A stretch of 64,000 nucleotides of DNA, from contig JAHEIH010000004.1 in NCBI GenBank assembly GCA_024639455.1, positions 1 through 64,000 on the forward strand, in the 5' to 3' direction. Below the pieces are notes generated by a model. That model saw nothing but the letters and a program-made list of their open reading frames with translations, made no database searches and had not been told where the DNA came from. Below, in pieces: positions 51,783 to 62,383 of this stretch. This DNA comes from Cellvibrionales bacterium. Its GTDB lineage: Bacteria > Pseudomonadota > Gammaproteobacteria > Pseudomonadales > JAHEIH01. A program made the translations under genes and the position numbers. How positions within the stretch are numbered: position 1 is the stretch's first letter; each line of letters opens with the position of its first letter.

Positions 51783-53213
51783 CTAGGCGCTTTTCGTGGT
51801 TTTGTTTGATTTACGGCGGGGAATACCGAGTCGTTGGCGGCGTTCCCAAAGACACTTGCGGCTCACCCCGAGCTTTTTGGCAAGCTCTGTCTCGTTCATG
51901 CGGTCTTGGTGCTCTAATACAAAGCGTTGAAAATAATCCTCTAACGACAAATCTTCGTTGGGATCTTCTGCCGATAGGCTGCCGCTGCGTTGAGCGGCCG
52001 CAGAGTAGGGATTGCTGGCGTCTTCGTCGTCTTCTTCATCCAAGTCGTCACGCAAGCGATTTAGGTTAACCAATTCAAGATCGATGTTGAAAACATCATT
52101 GTCGATTTCATCTTCCTCGCTGAGGATGACGGCGCGCTGAATGGCATTTTCCATCTCGCGGACGTTGCCCGGCCAGGCGTAGGTGGTGATAGCTTGGATG
52201 GCGCGAGGCGAGAAGTATTTGCCGGGTCTATCCATGCCTTGGCTGATGTTTTCCAACAGTGTTTCAGCAATTTCAAGAATGTCGCGGCCACGCCCGCGCA
52301 GCGGTGGTACGTTGATCTGCATTACATTGATGCGATAGTACAAATCTTCACGGAACTTGCCGGCGGCGATGAGTTTTTTTAAGTCGCGGTGGGTCGCGGT
52401 GAGCAAGCGCACGTTAACTTTTCGCGAGTGCACTGAGCCGATGGCGCGAATCTCGCCCTCTTGAATGAAGCGCAACAGGCGTGCCTGTGCCTCGAGGGGA
52501 AGTTCACCGATTTCATCGAGAAACAGTGTGCTGTTATCGGCGGCTTCAATCAGACCGATGCGCGATGTCTGTGCCCCCGTAAAGGCGCCTTTTTCGTAGC
52601 CGAACAGCTCTGATTCGATCAGCGATTCGGGAATGGCGGCACAGTTCACGGAGATCATATTTTTGTCGCGGCGCTGACTGGCACTGTGAATGGCTTGTGC
52701 AACGCGCTCTTTACCGGTACCCGTTTCACCGTGGATCAATACTGAGGCATTGGTCGGAGCTACTTTGCTGAGATATTCATACACCGTGAGCATCGCGGGG
52801 CAGCTGCCAATCATGCCGAAGTGGGAGTCGTTGGCGATGACTTTGCGGGTGTCGTTGGCTGGCTTAGCGTTGTCGTTGATGATGCGTTTGACTGCGCGCA
52901 TCATCTCCTCATGGTCGAAGGGTTTGGCGATATAATCCACCGCGCCTTTTTGCATCGAATCTACGGCTGAGCGCAGGCTGGCGTAACTGGTCATAATCAA
53001 CACCGGCGTTGTTATGGCCAGTTTGATCAAATCGGTGCCGGGGGCACCAGGCAATCGTAAATCACTAATAATCAGATCGAAGCTGTCCAGTTCGAACTCG
53101 CAGGCCTCACGCACGCTGCCCGCTTCAGTGATGGCGTAGTCGTGACGTTCTAGAAGTCGACGCAGGGCGGTTCTAATGACGCTCTCGTCTTCGACAATAA
53201 GGATATTCAGCAT
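51783..53213 (-). CDS. cbrB: Sigma-54 dependent response regulator CbrB
   Basis: 476 aa. The receiver domain has Asp51 (DLIISDLRLPG). The AAA+ domain has Walker A GETGTGKERVAQAIH and the sigma-54 contact loop GAFTGA. A Fis-type helix-turn-helix sits at the C-terminus (ETELAKKLGVSRKCLWERRQRLG). An acidic linker precedes the HTH (about residues 395-420). It follows cbrA and precedes the CrcZ-like region and pcnB, the same order as Pseudomonas cbrAB-crcZ-pcnB. It should activate the sigma-54 promoter downstream. Confidence 0.93.
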   Translation of the reverse strand: MLNILIVEDESVIRTALRRLLERHDYAITEAGSVREACEFELDSFDLIISDLRLPGAPGTDLIKLAITTPVLIMTSYASLRSAVDSMQKGAVDYIAKPFDHEEMMRAVKRIINDNAKPANDTRKVIANDSHFGMIGSCPAMLTVYEYLSKVAPTNASVLIHGETGTGKERVAQAIHSASQRRDKNMISVNCAAIPESLIESELFGYEKGAFTGAQTSRIGLIEAADNSTLFLDEIGELPLEAQARLLRFIQEGEIRAIGSVHSRKVNVRLLTATHRDLKKLIAAGKFREDLYYRINVMQINVPPLRGRGRDILEIAETLLENISQGMDRPGKYFSPRAIQAITTYAWPGNVREMENAIQRAVILSEEDEIDNDVFNIDLELVNLNRLRDDLDEEDDEDASNPYSAAAQRSGSLSAEDPNEDLSLEDYFQRFVLEHQDRMNETELAKKLGVSRKCLWERRQRLGIPRRKSNKTTKSA

Positions 53214-53299
53214 ACGTAATAACTCACCTGTGGCGAGGGGTAACTAATTTGTGTAATCAAGTAACATACTGAAAACGTATGCAGATTGCCAGTCTTATT

Positions 53300-56230
53300 C
53301 TAAGGCTGGCCTACAGGTAGTGTGATGACAAACCGTGTCCCCCGTCCATCGGAAGCGACTGGGCTTTGTACGGCGATGATGCCGCTATGTTGTTCGACAA
53401 TGGCGTAAACCAACGACAGACCTAGGCCTGTTCCGCTGCCTGTGTCCTTGGTAGTAAAGAAGGGCTCAAAGATTTTTTCTTGTTGGTCGGCCGGAATTCC
53501 ACAGCCTTCATCGATGACTTCTATTTGTATAGTGTCTTTGATTGCACGGCCATTGATGAGGATTTGTTGGCCTTCCTGCGAGGCGTCGCGCGCATTGGCG
53601 AGAAGATTGATTAATAGCTGGATAAGACGCTGCTCATCAATCGCGGCCACTGCTCCTTGCTCAATATTGAGCGTGAAGTCGACATGGGTCTTTTCTTTGT
53701 CGAGGGCAAGTAATTTAGTGGCTTCGCGGCAGCAGTAATCCAGCGATGCCGTAGCCTTGTCGTCAACACCGCCAGCGTATGTCTCCCCGTGGGCAAAATT
53801 CATCAGGCTGCGCACAATGGTGTTAACTCGATCGGTTTGGATCAAAATTTCTTTGGCGGTTTGATCGGCGCAGCCCTCTTTGATGTCGTAGTCGAGGTTT
53901 TGTGCGAGACAGGCAATGCCTGTAATGGGGTTGCCTATTTCGTGGGCGACACCTGCCGCCAGACGGCCAATCGAGGCGAGTCGTTCGCTGTGAATGAGTT
54001 CCTTTTCGAGTATTTGTGTCTCGCTGATGTCCTCAATCAACAGGAACTGCTCTTGTATATTGGTTGTGCTGTGACGCTCGACAGCGGCTTTATGCAGATT
54101 GACCCAGCGGCCGTCTGAATTGTCGCCAATCAAGCGCTTGTAAGAGTGGCGATGTTTGCCTTTAGCAAACTCGCCTAGCAAGTCTCCCCATGGAGTGGGA
54201 AGCGAGGCGAGTGGCTGTTTTAAGGCTTGTTGTTGGTTGATACCGGTGATCTCGGCGATGGTTCGGTTCCAGCTGGTGATTTTACCCATAGTGTCATAGG
54301 TGAGTGCACCAATAGGGAGTTCCAGCAGCATGGACTGGTAGTTGGCGCGCATGGTACGAAGTTCGCCCGCGACACCTTGCAATTGTGATTGCACCGATTC
54401 TAACTGGCTCTCTAGATATACGATGTCGCCTTCAATATCTTCGTTGTATGGCAACGCATTGCGCAGGGTTTGTTGGGCGATAACTGGGCCCAACAACTGG
54501 ATGAGGTTGGCCTCTAATGCCTTTATCAGTTCGGACACCTGTGTATCGCTGAGATTTCCCCAGCGCGCACCTATTTGCTGCAAGGCGCGGCGAACTTCAT
54601 GGCTGGCCGGAGTTTCACCAAGCGTTGGGGCAAGCCGCTGGGCGATATCGTTGGCGCTGTGAGTGTCGATCTGGCGTTGATCAGTTTGGTTTTGGTTGTT
54701 GAGCACGCAGGCCAGGGCGACGCGGCGTTCTTCGGGGCGCATGTCGCTGAGCCAGGAGATTAATAATAGCCCGATGACGTTGGCCATGAGGCTCGTGGCG
54801 GCACTCAGTGCCCAGATATTGGATGACATATCGAGCCGCAGTGTGAACCACTGTTGCTGATCATCGAGGCCTGTTACTACACCCTCCGGGAAGAAGACAA
54901 ACATGAGCCATACAGAAAAACCAGCAAAGAGCCCGCTGAGAAAGCCTTCACGTGTGGCGCCACGCCAATAAAGCAAGGCAATACAGCCGGGGATGAATTG
55001 TAGGCTGGCGGTAAAACTCATCAGCGCAAACCCTTGCAATTTGTCCGGGTCGCGCAATACCACGAACAACAGAAAACCCATGCTAGCAATAGCCACGATG
55101 GTGGCGCGACGTATCAAGTTGAGCTTTTGATAAATATTTTGCGAGGGGTTAAGCGGTGATATGCGCAGTACTACGTGGTTTACCAGCATGGTTGAAAGGG
55201 CCAGGTTGAGTACCACGACAATGCCCGCCGCCGCCGCGATTCCGCCGATAAAGGTCAGGCCGTTGAGCCATGGTGCATCAGCCAGTATGGCCATGCTGAT
55301 GCTAGCAAAACCACTGCTGTCGCTGCCCAGGGCTGCGCTGGCCCACAGCGTTGGTAGCACCGGTAACGACATGACTAACAGCAGCAACGGGACCGCCCAG
55401 CGGGCGTTGTCGAAACGTCGCCCGCTGGCGGAGGCGCCGGCGAATACCATGTGAAACAGGTGTGGCATACCGATAATACTGGCGAAGAAAATGATCATTA
55501 GAATTTGGTAGGAGGGGGTCACGCTCGGTTTATAGAACTGTTGGGTGGTGCTTGGATTGTTCAGCAGCCATTGTTCAAGCCCCGCTGGGCTGCCAAACAC
55601 GCCCCAGATCGCAAAACCGCCGAGGGCAAGTAGGGCGATCACTTTTACAAGGCTGCTCATGGCAATCAGGGCGATGAGATTTTGGTGTCGCTGGCTGGTG
55701 GCATTGTGGCGCGTGCTGAGTTGCAGCGCGCTTACGGCACACAAAATAGTAAAAATAGTGATCAGCCAGTATGGGCGTTCAGCGTTATTGGTAGCCAATA
55801 TTTGATTGGTGGCTTCAGCTAGGGTTTCTAATTGCAGTGCATAGAAAGGCAAAATCGAAACGATCAATAATAGGGTGGTGGTGGTGCCTGCGGTTGGGCT
55901 GCGAAAGCGAAAGCTCATTAAATCCGCTAGCGAAGTCAGCTGATAACGTTTGCACAATTGCAGAAGTGGCTGTAACAGTAAAGGCGCGGTGAGAAATACG
56001 GCGCTGATACCAATGTAATAGGAAAAGGCTGAGATACCATAGTTTTGCACTAGCCCCGTCATGGTAAAAAAGGTCCACGCACTGCCAATGATGCCAAGTG
56101 AAATGTGGTAGGCGAAAGGTTTTTTTGTGAGGTTGCGCCAGCCTTTGTTTAGGTCAATGAGCGCGGAAACACCAAACCACCCGGCAAAGAAAAGCAGCAC
56201 CAAAATAAGGAGAATGCCAGCGCTAAGCAC
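53300..56230 (-). CDS. cbrA: Sensor kinase CbrA with sodium/solute symporter domain
   Basis: 976 aa from GTG 56230. The first 490 or so residues are a multi-helix sodium:solute symporter-like domain. Then come a linker, a PAS domain ([23 protein letters not shown], about 640-740), HisKA with His763 in [13 protein letters not shown], and a complete ATPase domain ([33 protein letters not shown]). This architecture is diagnostic of CbrA. It senses carbon/nitrogen state and phosphorylates CbrB. Its start overlaps the small upstream gene by 8 nt, suggesting translational coupling. Confidence 0.93.
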   Translation of the reverse strand: MLSAGILLILVLLFFAGWFGVSALIDLNKGWRNLTKKPFAYHISLGIIGSAWTFFTMTGLVQNYGISAFSYYIGISAVFLTAPLLLQPLLQLCKRYQLTSLADLMSFRFRSPTAGTTTTLLLIVSILPFYALQLETLAEATNQILATNNAERPYWLITIFTILCAVSALQLSTRHNATSQRHQNLIALIAMSSLVKVIALLALGGFAIWGVFGSPAGLEQWLLNNPSTTQQFYKPSVTPSYQILMIIFFASIIGMPHLFHMVFAGASASGRRFDNARWAVPLLLLVMSLPVLPTLWASAALGSDSSGFASISMAILADAPWLNGLTFIGGIAAAAGIVVVLNLALSTMLVNHVVLRISPLNPSQNIYQKLNLIRRATIVAIASMGFLLFVVLRDPDKLQGFALMSFTASLQFIPGCIALLYWRGATREGFLSGLFAGFSVWLMFVFFPEGVVTGLDDQQQWFTLRLDMSSNIWALSAATSLMANVIGLLLISWLSDMRPEERRVALACVLNNQNQTDQRQIDTHSANDIAQRLAPTLGETPASHEVRRALQQIGARWGNLSDTQVSELIKALEANLIQLLGPVIAQQTLRNALPYNEDIEGDIVYLESQLESVQSQLQGVAGELRTMRANYQSMLLELPIGALTYDTMGKITSWNRTIAEITGINQQQALKQPLASLPTPWGDLLGEFAKGKHRHSYKRLIGDNSDGRWVNLHKAAVERHSTTNIQEQFLLIEDISETQILEKELIHSERLASIGRLAAGVAHEIGNPITGIACLAQNLDYDIKEGCADQTAKEILIQTDRVNTIVRSLMNFAHGETYAGGVDDKATASLDYCCREATKLLALDKEKTHVDFTLNIEQGAVAAIDEQRLIQLLINLLANARDASQEGQQILINGRAIKDTIQIEVIDEGCGIPADQQEKIFEPFFTTKDTGSGTGLGLSLVYAIVEQHSGIIAVQSPVASDGRGTRFVITLPVGQP

Positions 56231-56408
56231 GGTTTTGTTCCCGTCGCTTGGTGAGGCGACGATTCCACGCCAATAGGGTAATGATAAACAACCAAGCTAA
56301 AAAGAGTCGGTACCATTCGGCACCGCCACTCATCACCCAATCGCGCAGCGACGGTGCCATAAGTAACAGGGCAAAAATGATTAAAATGGTACTTCGGTGT
56401 ATTAGCAC
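56223..56408 (-). CDS. Small membrane protein upstream of cbrA (CbrX-like)
   Basis: 61 aa from GTG 56408, 5 nt after GAGGT. Two hydrophobic helices (TILIIFALLLMAP and LFLAWLFIITLLAW) end in a basic tail ([13 protein letters not shown]). Its stop overlaps the cbrA GTG. In Pseudomonas putida a small membrane protein, CbrX, lies in the same place and is coupled to cbrA; I identify this by position and form, not by alignment. Confidence 0.7.
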   Translation of the reverse strand: MLIHRSTILIIFALLLMAPSLRDWVMSGGAEWYRLFLAWLFIITLLAWNRRLTKRREQNRA

Positions 56409-56446
56409 ATTGACCTCACAATTCGCAGGCCAGTTTACACCAGCGG

Positions 56447-57319
56447 CTACGTGAGCGCGATATCGCGATGCCCCGCGATAGCTGTTGGTTGCCAATGTTC
56501 AACGGCGAAGCGCAATATCGCCTGGACGGAGGTTGTATTTTTTGGAGGTTCCGCTTGACCTAGCCAGCCCAGGCAGCGGCGCAAATTATGGGCGGCGTTA
56601 GCTGCCTCAATGGGATTGGCGTGGTTTTGTTTACTTAGCTTGTTGCCATTGGCATCGAGGATCACTGGCATGTGGCTAAACGCGGGTGGTTGCCAGCCAA
56701 GTCGCTGGTAAAGGAAGAGTTGGCGGGGGGTGCTGTCGAGTAAGTCGATACCGCGCACGACGTGGCTGATACCCTGCGCATGATCGTCGACGACTACCGC
56801 GAGTTGGTAGGCGTAAAGGCCGTCTTTACGCTTTAAAATGGTGTCTCCGACTTCCGACATCGACCACTGCTGTGGGCCTTGCAGGCCGTCTTGCCATTGT
56901 TGGTCGCTGCCATCCGCGCTCAGTCTCAGCGCGGCAAGGCGCGCGGGTGGGCGACGCTGATCCCGACAGGTGCCAGGGTATACTGGGTGGCCTTGAAGTT
57001 CGGCGCGGGTGCACGTGCAGTAAAATAGCGTATCTTCTTGCATTAAGCGGGCTAGAACGGTGTCGTAGGCGGCACTGCGATGACTTTGGTACATGACATC
57101 GCCGTCCCATTGCAGGCCGTGATCGAGTAAGGCTTGCAAAATGGCGTCGCTTGCACCGACTTGTTCACGGGGAGGATCGATGTCTTCAATGCGGACTATC
57201 CATTCGCCGTGATGAGCCTTGGCGTCGAGGAAGCTGGCCGTGGCGGCGAGCAGTGATCCTAAGTGGAGTGGGCCAGAGGGGGAGGGGGCGAAGCGCCCCC
57301 GGTAATGCGTCTTGGGCAC
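56447..57319 (-). CDS. gluQ: Glutamyl-Q tRNA(Asp) synthetase
   Basis: 290 aa from a GTG whose first base is the last base of the dksA stop (TAGTG). It resembles the catalytic half of GluRS: GRFAPSPSGPLHLGSLLAA (HIGH-type) and NGNKLSKQNHA (KMSKS-type), with a zinc site (CTCTRAEL, YPGTCRDQ). No anticodon-binding domain. It attaches Glu to queuosine 34 of tRNA-Asp. Pairing with dksA is conserved in gammaproteobacteria. Confidence 0.95.
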   Translation of the reverse strand: MPKTHYRGRFAPSPSGPLHLGSLLAATASFLDAKAHHGEWIVRIEDIDPPREQVGASDAILQALLDHGLQWDGDVMYQSHRSAAYDTVLARLMQEDTLFYCTCTRAELQGHPVYPGTCRDQRRPPARLAALRLSADGSDQQWQDGLQGPQQWSMSEVGDTILKRKDGLYAYQLAVVVDDHAQGISHVVRGIDLLDSTPRQLFLYQRLGWQPPAFSHMPVILDANGNKLSKQNHANPIEAANAAHNLRRCLGWLGQAEPPKNTTSVQAILRFAVEHWQPTAIAGHRDIALT

Positions 57320-57747
57320 TAGCCTTTCAACTGTTTCTCTTTGATTTCGTCGAGGGTTTTGCAGTCAATGCACAGATCGGCCGTGGGGCGCGCTTCAAGG
57401 CGCTTAATGCCGATTTCTACACCGCAGGTTTCGCAGTAACCGTAGTCATCGTGTTCGATCAACTCGATGGTCTTTTCAATTTTCTTGATCAGTTTGCGCT
57501 CGCGATCGCGGGTGCGTAGTTCCAAGCTAAACTCTTCTTCTTGGCTAGCACGGTCGGCCGGATCGGGGAAGTTAGAGGCTTCGTCTTTCATGTGGCTAAC
57601 GGTGCGGTCCACTTCTTCCATCAATTCGCTTTTCCAAGCGTAGAGGATATTTTTAAAGTGCTCGCGCTGTTTTTCATTCATGTACTCTTCGCCGTCGGCG
57701 GGTACGTAGGGTTCGAAATGTTTAAAAGCGGTAGTGTTATTTGGCAT
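57319..57747 (-). CDS. dksA: RNA polymerase-binding transcription factor DksA
   Basis: 142 aa. A coiled coil with the acidic tip ([14 protein letters not shown]) is followed by a four-cysteine zinc finger ([25 protein letters not shown]). It enters the secondary channel of RNA polymerase and works with ppGpp. All four zinc cysteines are present. First gene of dksA-gluQ; divergent from the aminotransferase. Confidence 0.97.
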   Translation of the reverse strand: MPNNTTAFKHFEPYVPADGEEYMNEKQREHFKNILYAWKSELMEEVDRTVSHMKDEASNFPDPADRASQEEEFSLELRTRDRERKLIKKIEKTIELIEHDDYGYCETCGVEIGIKRLEARPTADLCIDCKTLDEIKEKQLKG

Positions 57748-57918
57748 ACATTTGCCCTTACTGTCGTCCTGTTATGTGTCTTAAACCCAAAGCATAGGCC
57801 ATAAAAGAGAAAAGCTAACAGAATGTTTACATTCGCGCTACATCTAATTACGCATCGGGGTGGGCAGTTTGTTATGCTTGCGGCGTTTAGTCTTGCAAGC
57901 TAGGAGAAAAGTTGGGTT

Positions 57919-59088
57919 ATGTTGGCAGATCGAGTGGATAAAATCGCGACGTTTCGCGTCATGGCGGTGATGGATCGCGCCAAGGCTCTTCAGGCAGAAG
58001 GTCGGCATATCTTGCATATGGAAGTGGGCGAGCCAGACTTCGCCACTATTCAGCCGATTATCGATGCGGGCATTGCATCGTTGCAGCGCCAACAGACCGG
58101 TTACACGCAAGCGCTGGGTATTCCGGAGTTACGTCAGGCCATCGCCAATTACTATAAAAGTGATTATGGCCTTGAAATCTCCCCTGCTCGGATAGTTGTA
58201 ACACCGGGTGCTTCCGGTGCTCTGTTGTTGATGTCGGCGCTGTTGGTAAACCAAGGGCAAACGTTGATGATGGTGGATCCAAGTTACCCTTGTAATCAGC
58301 AGTTCCTGCGCATCGTTGAAGGTGCGGCGCAGTTTGTGCCCGTAGGGTCTGAGCAGCGCTACCAATTAAACGGCGAATTGATTGGCAAGCATTGGCAGGC
58401 TAATACAGTAGGCGTGTTGGTGGCCTCGCCCGCTAACCCCACCGGCGAAGTGTTGTCGAAACTGCAGTTACAGGATATTGCGGCGGCGGTAAAAGCCCGT
58501 AATGGGGTGCTAATAGCTGATGAGATCTATCAGGGCTTAGTATATGGCGAACGCTGCCACAGCGCGCTGGAAGTTGACGCCGAGGCTTTTGTGATCAATA
58601 GCTTTTCTAAGTACTTCGGCATGACTGGTTGGCGAATTGGTTGGATGGTGGCACCGGATTGGGCGCTACCCGGTTTGGAAAAGTTGGCGCAAAATCTTTT
58701 TATCTCATCCCCGGTCACCGCCCAGCACGCGGCCTTGGCGGCGTTTGCACCCGAGAGTCGCGCGCTGCTCGATCAGCGCAGAGACGCATTTGCTGCTCGT
58801 CGTAATGTCTTGTTGGCAGGACTAAAGGAACTGGACTTTGATATTGCGCATGAGCCGATGGGCGCTTACTACATTTACGCCGATATCCAGCGCTTCATCG
58901 ATCGTGGGCGCTGGCGTAATAGTGAGGACTTTTGTTTTGATATTCTCGAGCGGTTTGGCGTAGCACTAACGCCGGGCACTGATTTTAGCCCCACCGAAGG
59001 CGGCCACTTCGTGCGATTTGCCTACACGCTCCCAGAGGCTGGCTTGCGCGATGCGCTACAACGATTAGCGAGTGCCATTGCCGAGTGA
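57919..59088 (+). CDS. Class I/II PLP-dependent aminotransferase
   Basis: 389 aa. The PLP-binding lysine is in VINSFSKYFGMTGWRIGW. ASPANPTGEVLS and EVGEPDF are fold-type I aspartate-aminotransferase markers. GAYYIYADI and FVRFAYTLPEAGLRDAL close the domain. Likely an alanine/aspartate-type enzyme; amino donor not assignable. The stop overlaps the sfsA start (TGATG). Confidence 0.88.
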   Translation: MLADRVDKIATFRVMAVMDRAKALQAEGRHILHMEVGEPDFATIQPIIDAGIASLQRQQTGYTQALGIPELRQAIANYYKSDYGLEISPARIVVTPGASGALLLMSALLVNQGQTLMMVDPSYPCNQQFLRIVEGAAQFVPVGSEQRYQLNGELIGKHWQANTVGVLVASPANPTGEVLSKLQLQDIAAAVKARNGVLIADEIYQGLVYGERCHSALEVDAEAFVINSFSKYFGMTGWRIGWMVAPDWALPGLEKLAQNLFISSPVTAQHAALAAFAPESRALLDQRRDAFAARRNVLLAGLKELDFDIAHEPMGAYYIYADIQRFIDRGRWRNSEDFCFDILERFGVALTPGTDFSPTEGGHFVRFAYTLPEAGLRDALQRLASAIAE

Positions 59089-59777
59089 TGCGTTTCCCTG
59101 ACGACTACCAAGAAGCCCATCTACTCAAGCGCTATAAGCGCTTCCTGGCGGATGTCCAATTGCCCTCCGGTGAGGTCGTCACGGTGCACTGTCCTAACAC
59201 CGGTGCCATGACCGGTTGCGCTGAGCCAGGAAGTCGTGCGTGGTTGCAGCCGGCAGCCAACCCCAAGGCTAAGTATGCCTGGGGGTGGCGTTTTGTCGAA
59301 ACCGCGCATGGGCTCGCCAATATTTACTCCGCCGGCGCCAATGCGCTATTTGCTGAAGCCTTTGGCGCCGGCCGGTTAGGTGCCTTTGCGGGCTATACAA
59401 CCCTTCGTCGTGAGGTGGCTTATGCTGGGGGGGAATCACGAGCAGACGCTCTGTTGAGTGGTCATCCCTCGGCGCGGGATTGTTTGGTGGAGGTAAAAAG
59501 TGTGACCCTTTGCGGCGAAAATGGCGTGGGTTATTTTCCAGATACCCGTAGCGAGCGTGGGGTGAAACATATTACGCACTTGATGCGAGCGATGGAATGC
59601 GAAGGCCTCGATGCGGCACAGGTGTTCGTGATACAGCATGCCGGTATTGATCGCGTGTTGCCAGCGGCGCATATCCACCCTGAGTATGCTGAAGCACTAC
59701 ATGTTGCTGTTACAAAAGGTTTACATGTAGTGGTGTTAAAGGCGGAACTCGACGCTGGAATTTACCGTATTTATTAA
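59088..59777 (+). CDS. sfsA: DNA/RNA nuclease SfsA
   Basis: 229 aa from ATG 59088. Family marks are RYKRFLADVQLPSGEVVTVHCPNTGAM and DCLVEVKSVTLC (nuclease-like D-ExK). EGLDAAQVFVIQ follows. It was named for sugar fermentation stimulation in E. coli and contains a PD-(D/E)XK-like core. One-base overlap with the aminotransferase gene. Confidence 0.93.
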   Translation: MRFPDDYQEAHLLKRYKRFLADVQLPSGEVVTVHCPNTGAMTGCAEPGSRAWLQPAANPKAKYAWGWRFVETAHGLANIYSAGANALFAEAFGAGRLGAFAGYTTLRREVAYAGGESRADALLSGHPSARDCLVEVKSVTLCGENGVGYFPDTRSERGVKHITHLMRAMECEGLDAAQVFVIQHAGIDRVLPAAHIHPEYAEALHVAVTKGLHVVVLKAELDAGIYRIY

Positions 59778-59903
59778 GTTGCGGAAAAATACATCAATTA
59801 ATGGCGTAAAATGACTTGCCAAGGAAATTGAATCTTGCGCAATCAGACATTAGATTCTATCCTTTTTCGGGTCTATCGACGCCAATAATGTAGGGAATAC
59901 ACC

Positions 59904-60947
59904 ATGCGTATACAAGAAACTACTTTTAAACGCAGTAAGCCTGTCTTAACGAGAGATTACCCTCTCTTGTTACAAAAAGTTGCTCAACAGTTTGGGGCAG
60001 ACTCTCGACAGCTTACCGAAAAGACTTTCGAAACCCTTGATCGTAATGATCGCGTGGTGCCCGTAGATTTCATGAATATGATCATGCGCTACATTGAACT
60101 CACCGGAGAGCGCAACCTAGGCCTCTACTTCGGTCGCCAATGGGACGTCGCCACCATGGGCGTTTTTGGTCAAGCGGCTTGTAACAGCGACAATGTCGGC
60201 GATGCCCTGAAACAAATCGTCAAATATTTCGGTTTCTCAGGTTTGTCGATGCGAGTCGATATGCATCGCTCTGGCGCTGACTACTTGGTCAACTTAGAGC
60301 TGCTTTACGGTGAAGATATACCGGCAGATGTTGATCGTTTTGTGACTGAAGCCGTGCTGTCTTCCACCCTGATGATAACCAACGTGCTAACCAAAGGAGG
60401 CAAGCTGTTTAAAGCCATTGGTTTGCCATTTTCCGATGATGGCTACGGCAAGGTCTATCAAGATTTCTTCGGTTGTCCGGTATATTTCGATAAGACCTGT
60501 GCCGAGATGCTTCTCGATCACAACGTCTACGAGACCCAGCTGGGTAACAACAATAGAACCCTGAGCCACTTTAACAAAGACTACACTGACCACCTGTTGA
60601 TTGATGTGGTGCGCAAGATGCGTTCGCTACCCGGCTGTATTCGTCAACTGCTGCAAAATACTCACGGTCAATTTCCTACCTTGGAAGATATGGCTAACTG
60701 CTTGCACTTGTCACCCCGCACGCTGTGTCGACGTCTGAGTGAGCACAGTACCTCTTATCAAGCGCTGCTCAATGAAGTTCGTAAAGAGCGTGCGGTGGAG
60801 TATCTCACTAGCCGTCAGTGGAGTGTTGAAAAGGTCGCCAACCAGCTTGGCTTTAGTGATGCGTCTAACTTCCGCCGCGCGTTTAAACAGTGGACGGGAA
60901 TGACTCCCGGCGCAGTTCGCGACAGCGGTCTTCATCCCGATAACTAA
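59904..60947 (+). CDS. AraC family transcriptional regulator
   Basis: 347 aa. The N-terminal arabinose-binding-like sensor domain (PF12625 type, about residues 20-205) leads to two helix-turn-helix motifs at the end (MANCLHLSPRTLCRRLSEHS and VEKVANQLGFSDASNFRRAFKQWTGMTP). It resembles OruR/ArgR-type regulators of amino acid or fatty acid use, but its target is unknown. The M15 peptidase gene begins 3 bp downstream. Confidence 0.85.
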   Translation: MRIQETTFKRSKPVLTRDYPLLLQKVAQQFGADSRQLTEKTFETLDRNDRVVPVDFMNMIMRYIELTGERNLGLYFGRQWDVATMGVFGQAACNSDNVGDALKQIVKYFGFSGLSMRVDMHRSGADYLVNLELLYGEDIPADVDRFVTEAVLSSTLMITNVLTKGGKLFKAIGLPFSDDGYGKVYQDFFGCPVYFDKTCAEMLLDHNVYETQLGNNNRTLSHFNKDYTDHLLIDVVRKMRSLPGCIRQLLQNTHGQFPTLEDMANCLHLSPRTLCRRLSEHSTSYQALLNEVRKERAVEYLTSRQWSVEKVANQLGFSDASNFRRAFKQWTGMTPGAVRDSGLHPDN

Positions 60948-60950
60948 TCT

Positions 60951-61637
60951 ATGCGCGCTAGTGCCGAGCAGGTACTCGGTCTAGATGAGCGTGGCTTAGT
61001 TGCCGTTCCAGGATGTGGCGACGCCGTGCGTCGCCTTCATCCTTTAGTCCTGAAAGATTTTATTGCCTTTCGTGAGCGCTGCGCACAGCACGGCGTGAAC
61101 TTGGCTATTGCCAGTAGTTTTCGCGGTTTTGATCAGCAGTTAGCTATTTGGAATCAGAAGATGCGTGGCGAGCGCCCCATCTACGATGACAATGCTGAAA
61201 TTATCGATATTCGGCACTTATCGGATGCTGATAAATTACCCTATATACTGCGTTGGACTGCGTTGCCGGGGTGTTCTCGCCACCACTGGGGGAGTGATAT
61301 AGATGTGTACGATTTGTCAGCCATGGCAGAGGGCTATAGGCTACAACTGGTACCTGCAGAATACGCCGCAGATGGTCCCTTTGAGCGACTCGGTAGGTTA
61401 TTAAATAGCTGGTTTGATGAAAAAGAAGGCTATGGTGGGTTTTATCGCCCATTTAGTGTTGACAGTGGTGGGGTAGCGTTCGAGCCTTGGCACATCAGTC
61501 ATATTGTCACTGCAGACGCACACAGTCAGGCTTTGTCGCCAGGTATGGTTAAATCCTACCTTGCAAAAACGGATATCGCAGGTCGGGCGGCAATACTAGA
61601 AAACTTTGAGGAAATTTGGCGACGTTTTGTCGTGTAG
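60951..61637 (+). CDS. M15 (VanY-type) D,D-carboxypeptidase family protein
   Basis: 228 aa. Zinc and catalytic motifs SRHHWGSDIDVYD and EPWHISHI and the upstream SSFRGFDQQLAIWN fit the VanY family, which cuts D-Ala-D-Ala ends of peptidoglycan stems. There is no visible signal peptide, so it may act on recycled cytoplasmic muropeptides or be exported otherwise. Probably transcribed with the AraC gene. Confidence 0.8.
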   Translation: MRASAEQVLGLDERGLVAVPGCGDAVRRLHPLVLKDFIAFRERCAQHGVNLAIASSFRGFDQQLAIWNQKMRGERPIYDDNAEIIDIRHLSDADKLPYILRWTALPGCSRHHWGSDIDVYDLSAMAEGYRLQLVPAEYAADGPFERLGRLLNSWFDEKEGYGGFYRPFSVDSGGVAFEPWHISHIVTADAHSQALSPGMVKSYLAKTDIAGRAAILENFEEIWRRFVV

Positions 61638-61643
61638 AGAGCA

Positions 61644-61663
61644 GGCCGCACGAGTGTGCGGCC
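61644..61663. terminator. Convergent hairpin between the M15 gene and ppa
   Basis: A perfect 8-bp stem GGCCGCAC-GAGT-GTGCGGCC placed in the 35-bp gap between convergent genes. No long T-run in either direction. Confidence 0.5.
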
Positions 61664-61672
61664 CGGTATAAC

Positions 61673-62221
61673 TTAGAAGTTGGGCTTGTCAGAAGCGGCG
61701 TTGTAGCGCTCGACAGAGTCCATGATTTCAGCGCGGGCGGCTTCAACGCCTTCCCAGCCTTCAACCTTAACCCACTTGCCTGCTTCCAGATCTTTGTAGT
61801 GCTCGAAGAAGTGGCTGATTTGATTCAACGTAAGTTCTGGCAGATCATTCACGTCTTTAACGTTATCGTACAAGGGGGTGATCTTGCTGTGAGGAACAGC
61901 AATCAATTTAGCATCTTCACCGCTTTCGTCGGTCATTTTCAGAACGCCAACGGGGCGACAACGCACTACGCTACCATGCAATAAGGGCAGAGGCATCACA
62001 ACCAAAACATCAACAGGATCGCCATCGCCACACAGAGTGTGGGGGATGTAGCCGTAGTTGCAGGGGTAGTGCATGGCGGTACCCAACATGCGGTCAACGA
62101 AGATAGCGCCAGAATCTTTGTCCACTTCGTATTTGATTGGATCGCTGTTCATGGGGATTTCGATGATGACATTCACGTCATCGGGCAGGCTCTTGCCCGC
62201 AGATACTTCATTCAAGCTCAT
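61673..62221 (-). CDS. ppa: Inorganic pyrophosphatase
   Basis: 182 aa from ATG 62221 ([15 protein letters not shown]). The family I signature DGDPVDVLV and the [11 protein letters not shown] active-site segment are intact. It hydrolyses pyrophosphate in the cytoplasm and pulls biosynthetic reactions forward. Monocistronic. Confidence 0.97.
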   Translation of the reverse strand: MSLNEVSAGKSLPDDVNVIIEIPMNSDPIKYEVDKDSGAIFVDRMLGTAMHYPCNYGYIPHTLCGDGDPVDVLVVMPLPLLHGSVVRCRPVGVLKMTDESGEDAKLIAVPHSKITPLYDNVKDVNDLPELTLNQISHFFEHYKDLEAGKWVKVEGWEGVEAARAEIMDSVERYNAASDKPNF

Positions 62222-62383
62222 TGTGAGGCCCTTACGTAGTGTTTCAGAAAGACGCAACTATAGCACAAGCGACTTTGATGGCACATATTTTGAACTTATT
62301 GTGAGTGTTTCAAAAAAAATGCTAATGACCTGCATCTAAATGGCAATGTCTGGGCGTCAGATAGAAAACAAAAGGAGTAAATC

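Noticed and set aside
51737-52069. 110-residue plus-strand frame at the end of cbrB
   Set aside because: It overlaps the cbrB helix-turn-helix region and the putative activator sites, has no ribosome site and resembles no family.
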